From NCBI RefSeq assembly GCF_964204865.1, contig NC_135263.1, forward strand, positions 5,706,501 to 5,770,500: DNA of 64,000 nt, read 5' to 3'. Within the stretch, counting starts at the first letter, position 1. Every line of letters begins with the position of its first letter. This stretch comes from Styela clava (taxonomy: Eukaryota; Chordata; Ascidiacea; Stolidobranchia; Styelidae). The notes under the pieces are model-generated. The model saw only the letters and a list, made by a program, of their open reading frames with translations. It was not told where the DNA came from and did not search any database. Below are positions 63,400-64,000 of this stretch, one piece after another. A program made the translations under genes and the position numbers.

Positions 63400-64000
63400 A
63401 TACAATAATATCTAACTGCTAGAGTGAGTAGACTATCCACATCTAGATGTCTTGATCGGGTATTAGTCTGACCCCCATGATCTCAGACATTCTAAAATCT
63501 TTCAAACGAGACGGTTTTCTTTTTGTTCTGGTTAATCTTCGGAGTGGAAGATGTTCTATACATCTTTACTGGGAGATTCTGCTACTGCTGGCTGTAGGTT
63601 TGGATCTACGTCTTCCAATTCATTGCGTTTGTTGATTTCTTCGGGTATATCATGCGGAGATGTAGGGTCGAGATCTGGTGGTTCATCTGGAATAATTGTA
63701 GGTTTGTCCTCCAGTGCGGGTTCACAGGTAAGATGTTCGTGGCAACGCACGTAATGCTCTATTTCTGATTCTTCGTCATCACTTGAAATAGGTGAACATT
63801 TTCCGTTGTATACCAACCATTTGTTACTTTGTAGCGTTCACTTCGTTTAACTTTGTAAGAATTTTGTCTCAGTTGTGATCTAACAAATTTACTTACTGAG
63901 CACCAATCGTTGTCAACAGCGGTTACTAGATAACGATCCATCGAACATGCTTTACGTCCATCTGTTATAAGGTATACCAGATCTCCAATTTGAATTGGGG
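63400..64000 (-). mobile_element. 3' end of an LTR retrotransposon polyprotein, frameshifted
   Basis: The minus strand enters the window in a frame reading PIQIGDLVYLITDGRK and DRYLVTAVDNDWCSVSKF, a post-integrase C-terminal segment common in animal LTR elements (usual form GDLVYL-SD-K-RDRYLV). Around 63820 the frame is lost; the following acidic, Asp/Pro-rich tail (stop near 63556) is in another frame, so the copy is broken. The main body lies beyond the right edge. The LTR itself was not delimited. Confidence 0.65.

Overview
The window is a stretch of an animal nuclear genome: AT-rich, with GT-AG introns, conserved metazoan single-copy genes and many short DNA transposons. The gene set (a caspase-2 of vertebrate type, BRD7/9, METTL17, MFSD9, apolipoprotein D-like lipocalin), the mixture of intronless and intron-rich genes, and acceptor-like AG sites directly upstream of several start codons suggest an invertebrate deuterostome, most likely a tunicate (ascidian). 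That assignment is inference; no marker in the window names the species.

Layout. 1-5322 (-): METTL17, ten exons, its 3' end running off the left edge. 8100-8738 (-): intronless GOSR2/membrin. 9954-11195 (+): intronless caspase-2 with CARD. 11476-14338: a hAT transposon carrying a second hAT inside it. 15307-26856 (-): BRD7/9, 17 exons rebuilt by splice phase into a 627-residue protein, its introns full of SINE- and MITE-like repeats. 27628-27975 (-): MRPL55. 29345-30610 (-): MFSD9. 31763-32242 (+): MED22. 33335-37466 (+): ECD (ecdysoneless), six exons. 38225-41613 (-): a six-exon apolipoprotein D-type lipocalin and, beyond its 3' end, a decayed copy of it. 42295-50978: an 8.7-kb segment with hAT-type inverted termini and a perfect 8-bp target duplication, holding two paralogous four-exon genes for small secreted ten-cysteine proteins. 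51653-51872 (+): an orphan last exon of a third lipocalin. 53-64 kb: gene-poor, with several short hAT elements with 8-bp duplications, a palindromic MITE, and the broken tail of an LTR retrotransposon polyprotein at the right edge.

Roles. The left and central genes are unrelated housekeeping genes: mitochondrial translation (METTL17, MRPL55), ER-Golgi transport (GOSR2), apoptosis (CASP2), chromatin (BRD7/9), transcription (MED22) and p53/splicing/cell cycle (ECD). From 38 to 52 kb the locus changes to duplicated secreted-protein genes mixed with transposon termini; this is the most unusual part. All multi-exon models were built by hand from splice signals, reading phase and similarity to remembered families, without any search.
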